From the NCBI GenBank assembly GCA_034211115.1, contig JAXHTH010000304.1, positions 1 to 23,431 of the forward strand: 23,431 bases of DNA. Direction: 5' to 3'. Both the position numbers and the translations under genes were made by a program. The DNA is from JAXHTH01 sp034211115. GTDB lineage: Bacteria; Planctomycetota; Phycisphaerae; Phycisphaerales; SM1A02. The notes beneath the pieces are model-generated. The model saw nothing but the letters and a program-made list of their open reading frames with translations, ran no database searches and was not told the origin of the DNA. This document shows positions 21,950 to 23,431 of the stretch, one piece after another. How positions within the stretch are numbered: position 1 is the first letter of the stretch; every line of letters starts with the position of its first letter.

Positions 21950-23044
21950 TCAGGGCAGGGTGCGGAATCGCGTATTGGCGAGGAGGACCTCCAGCGCCAG
22001 AACAACGAGAACAACGATCACCAGCGGCGGGACGGGGAATCCGCCGAGCCGGACCGGCTCGACCGACAGCTCCTTGTATCGCGTGTATTTCCGCTGCTCG
22101 ATCTCGGTGCGCTCCAGTTCGTCGATCCGCGCATAGATCCCGCGGAGCGAGTTTTCATCGGTGGCGCGGAAATACTGTCCGCCGGTGAGGTCGGCGATGC
22201 GCTTCAGCGTCTCCTCATCGATGCTCACGCGCACGTGACGCATGACATCCCGGCCGGTGAACGGGTCGGTCACCATGATGGGCGCCGAGGCGCGGTCCGT
22301 CCCGGCCCCGATGGTGTAGATCCTGATGTCGAACGCGGCGGCCATTTCCGCGGCGGTGAGGGGATCGATGTCGCCGGCGTTGTGCTCGCCGTCCGTAAGA
22401 AGGATCATCACCCTGCTCTTGATCGCCGGTCCGGCATGAAGATCGGGGCGCTGCTCGAGCCCCTGCATGCGCTCGACGCCCAGCGCGATGGCGTCGCCGA
22501 TCGCCGTCTCGCGGCCCTCCTGCTCGGAGGCGATGTCCGTCTGCGCCACGGCATCGGCGAGATGGGCGTGATCGAGCGTGAGCGGGCAGAGGCTGTCGGC
22601 CCAGGAGGCGAAGGTGATGAGACCGATCAGATCGTCCGGGCGTCCGGGCAGGTCCTCGCCGCCCTCGATGAAATCCCGGATGACATCTCTCACCGCCTCC
22701 ATGCGCGTGACGCGCCGCCCGTCGATCCGGAAGTCCATCGCGCGCATGCTCCCGGAGCGATCGACGACGAGTTGAATGGCGATGCCCTCGGTAAAGATCC
22801 GCGTCCGCTCATCCGCCCTCTGCGGGCGGGCAAGCACGACGATGAGCCCGATCAGGACCACGCTGCGCAGGGCGTGGACGAGCCATCGCAAACGCACGGC
22901 CCAGCTCGGGCGAATCGCTTCGACGGGCGCCAGCGATGAGAAGGTCACGGCGGCGCGGCGCCGGCCCCCCGACCAGCGCCACCACAGCAGCGGCAGGATA
23001 AGCAGCAGGAGCAGGAACCAGACGGAGGGATGGTGGAAGGTCAT
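21950..23044 (-). CDS. batA: BatA, von Willebrand factor A membrane protein
   Basis: The 364-residue protein has the same layout as BatB: membrane helices at 8-24 and 56-73, a VWA domain (about 88-310) and a C-terminal helix near 338-357. The MIDAS motif is DRSGSM (Asp95, Ser97, Ser99), with LLTDGEHNAGD further on. The insertion SEQEGRETAIGDAI carries the conserved T loop. BatA normally binds BatB and possibly the MoxR ATPase. The ATG at 23044 overlaps the stop of the preceding DUF4381-like gene as ATGA. The first segment (FLLLLLILPLLWWRW) is typical of the BatA/N-terminal domain annotated for this family. Confidence 0.93.
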   Translation of the reverse strand: MTFHHPSVWFLLLLLILPLLWWRWSGGRRRAAVTFSSLAPVEAIRPSWAVRLRWLVHALRSVVLIGLIVVLARPQRADERTRIFTEGIAIQLVVDRSGSMRAMDFRIDGRRVTRMEAVRDVIRDFIEGGEDLPGRPDDLIGLITFASWADSLCPLTLDHAHLADAVAQTDIASEQEGRETAIGDAIALGVERMQGLEQRPDLHAGPAIKSRVMILLTDGEHNAGDIDPLTAAEMAAAFDIRIYTIGAGTDRASAPIMVTDPFTGRDVMRHVRVSIDEETLKRIADLTGGQYFRATDENSLRGIYARIDELERTEIEQRKYTRYKELSVEPVRLGGFPVPPLVIVVLVVLALEVLLANTRFRTLP

Positions 23045-23431
23045 GCCGCCGCCTCCGCCTTGTCACGGTCCGCTGCGGGCTCGATCTGAGCCGGCGCTGC
23101 GGGTGCGGTCTGATCGACAAACCCGCGCGCGGCGATGGACGCCGCTTCGCACTCCTCCGCCTCCGGCTCGTGGCGGGCGAACTTGACCATGTCCGCGGCG
23201 CGCAGGAACCCGGCAAGAAGGTCCTTCTGCTCCGCGCTCAGGAGCGGGTCGTCCCTCGTCTCGCGCAGAAACTCCTCGGTCGTGCGTTCCGGCGCGCGGA
23301 GGCCGAAGCGCCGCTCGATGTATTGGCGCACGATGTCGCTGAGCCGGAAGTAGAACTCGTGGAATCGCCGCTGCTCCGGGAGCCGTTCATCGGCCAGCGC
23401 CTCCAGTTGCGACATCGCCCACACATGCGGC
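23041..23431 (-). CDS. DUF4381-like protein, 5' end cut by window
   Basis: Only the C-terminal part (about 129 residues) is inside the window; the frame runs on past the right edge. It contains FYFRLSDIVRQYIERRFGL, TTEEFLRETRDD, LLAGFLRAADMVKFAR and a Glu/Ala-rich tail, the pattern of the cytoplasmic half of DUF4381 proteins. These are small membrane proteins encoded between the DUF58 and batA genes of MoxR/Bat operons. The membrane helix expected in such proteins would lie in the missing part. The gene overlaps batA by 4 bases. Function is unknown; the context suggests a link between the MoxR chaperone and the VWA proteins. Confidence 0.72.
   Translation of the reverse strand, partial: PHVWAMSQLEALADERLPEQRRFHEFYFRLSDIVRQYIERRFGLRAPERTTEEFLRETRDDPLLSAEQKDLLAGFLRAADMVKFARHEPEAEECEAASIAARGFVDQTAPAAPAQIEPAADRDKAEAAA

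Overview
The window looks like a chromosomal piece of a high-GC bacterium, most likely a planctomycete of the class Phycisphaerae. The evidence is an exported beta-propeller protein that ends in a double dockerin-like tail (DFDGDGDVDTADLL type) preceded by NNNGVPDGCD/NGNGIPDEC modules, a futalosine-pathway menaquinone gene (mqnD), a probable YdjY-type lipoprotein and a complete Bat (aerotolerance) operon. The placement is inferred from gene content; there is no rRNA or tRNA here. I saw no insertion sequence, prophage or CRISPR array.

Left part (1-8231). A G-rich stretch and three palindromic repeats lie downstream of trpE (minus). Divergent from trpE is a solitary LolD/MacB-type ABC ATPase followed by ruvC (plus). 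A YdjY-like lipoprotein gene (minus) converges on ruvC. Its upstream region carries a promoter-like sequence, a hairpin and a strong minus-strand terminator, so it is either a small-RNA gene or an attenuated leader. Next come a tandem-domain pyruvoyl-tetrahydropterin synthase homologue, an exported cyclophilin with a long N-terminal region, and a CDGSH iron-sulfur protein (all plus). A gene for a very basic, aromatic-rich 153-residue protein of unknown family follows, with its own terminator. A two-domain ACT protein (minus) closes this part.

Middle part (8347-15562). On the minus strand are mqnD, the FG-GAP/dockerin-like exported protein, a dCMP deaminase and an acyl-CoA synthetase. The synthetase is divergent from a plus-strand SPOR-domain lipoprotein, and the two promoters appear to share overlapping -10 elements. 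Two more copies of the palindromic repeat separate the lipoprotein gene from a convergent class V aminotransferase-like gene (minus).

Right part (15656-23431). One minus-strand operon reads DUF4381-like (cut by the window edge), batA, batB, batC, batD, batE, then pepD. Most junctions are 4-base ATGA or TGATG overlaps, which implies translational coupling. Two von Willebrand A proteins (BatA, BatB), a TPR protein (BatC), a large exported membrane-anchored protein (BatD) and a TPR/SH3 membrane protein (BatE) probably form one envelope complex. The usual MoxR ATPase and DUF58 partners would be expected just beyond the right edge. Several genes without a Shine-Dalgarno sequence (trpE, mqnD, the aminotransferase) have a -10-like hexamer 5-8 bases before the start codon, which suggests leaderless mRNAs.
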